Source of the DNA: an uncultured Candidatus Saccharibacteria bacterium
GTDB lineage: Bacteria; Patescibacteriota; Saccharimonadia; Saccharimonadales; Saccharimonadaceae
Direction of reading: 5' to 3'
Assembly (NCBI GenBank): GCA_938038145.1
Contig: CALHQU010000021.1
Span: forward strand, 1-5,267
DNA length: 5,267 bases
Shown here: positions 5,200 to 5,267 of the stretch, piece after piece
Position numbering within the stretch: the stretch's first letter is position 1
Layout of the letters: the number at the start of each line of letters is the position of its first letter
Program-made: the position numbers and the translations under genes
Notes under the pieces: model-generated
The model's input: the letters and a program-made list of their open reading frames with translations, nothing else
Database searches by the model: none
Told to the model about the DNA's origin: nothing

Positions 5200-5267
5200 G
5201 GCCTTATCGTCTAACGGTTAGGACACCAGGTTTTCATCCTGGCAATCCGGGTTCGATTCCCGGTAAG
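5200..5267 (+). tRNA. tRNA-Glu (anticodon TTC), 3' end cut by window edge
   Basis: The acceptor 5' strand GGCCTTA (5200-5206) is followed by TC and the D-stem GTCT/GGAC with loop AACGGTTA. The anticodon stem CCAGG/CCTGG closes loop TTTTCAT (5231-5237) with anticodon TTC at 5233-5235, reading Glu codons. The 4-base variable region is CAAT, and the T-stem CCGGG/CCCGG closes loop TTCGATT. The final TAAG (5264-5267) pairs with the inner four acceptor bases. The last three acceptor bases, the discriminator and any CCA lie beyond the window. All visible stems pair, so it looks functional. Confidence 0.96.

Noticed and set aside
1..5267. Genomic island bounded by two tRNA genes
   Set aside because: There is no integrase, direct repeat of a tRNA 3' end, transposase or compositional break, and the segment includes housekeeping folD. 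The two flanking tRNAs are cut at the window edges, so att repeats could not be tested.
1..5267. Alternative genetic code (TGA recoded as glycine)
   Set aside because: All frames stay open with TGA read as stop and contain the expected motifs at full length. The absence of TGA stops among five genes is too small a sample to mean anything.

Overview
The window looks like a piece of a compact, fairly AT-rich Patescibacteria (CPR) genome, most likely Saccharibacteria (TM7). The grounds are tight gene packing, no Shine-Dalgarno sequences, the style of the 7TM-GAF histidine kinase and receiver-only regulator, and a small Lys-rich single-TM protein of a kind I associate with that phylum. All five reading frames stop at TAA or TAG and none is broken by TGA, so there is no sign of the TGA=Gly code of Gracilibacteria/Absconditabacteria. 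The lineage call is inference and was not checked by any search.

Layout from left to right: a tRNA-His(GTG) on the minus strand, cut by the left edge (1-61); folD on plus (137-949); a receiver-only response regulator on minus (946-1317); a SAM-dependent methyltransferase with a large uncharacterised N-terminal region on plus (1358-2710); a 719-residue 7TM+2TM-GAF-HisKA-HATPase sensor kinase on plus (2737-4896); a 71-residue single-TM protein on minus (4893-5108); and a tRNA-Glu(TTC) on plus, cut by the right edge (5200-5267). No gene-free stretch exceeds about 95 bases. There is no integrase, insertion sequence, CRISPR array or phage gene.

The most striking structure lies in the expression signals. 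Every protein gene has a TATAAT/TATACT -10 element ending only 6-10 bases before its start codon, which places the predicted transcription start on or next to the ATG; all five mRNAs are therefore predicted to be leaderless or nearly so. The two tRNA genes instead have a -35 box, a 17-base spacer and a -10, with short leaders. Both convergent gene pairs share one TTAA, which supplies a TAA stop on each strand, so neither pair has any intergenic terminator. The response regulator and methyltransferase start 40 bases apart with back-to-back promoters that should exclude one another.

Functionally, folD is one-carbon housekeeping. The methyltransferase, membrane kinase and lone receiver form a local group that may be a signalling unit. 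The methyltransferase C-terminus reminds me of the PhcB-type (3-hydroxypalmitate methyl ester synthase) family, and phcB in Ralstonia sits beside a kinase and a regulator. That parallel is a hypothesis from memory only.
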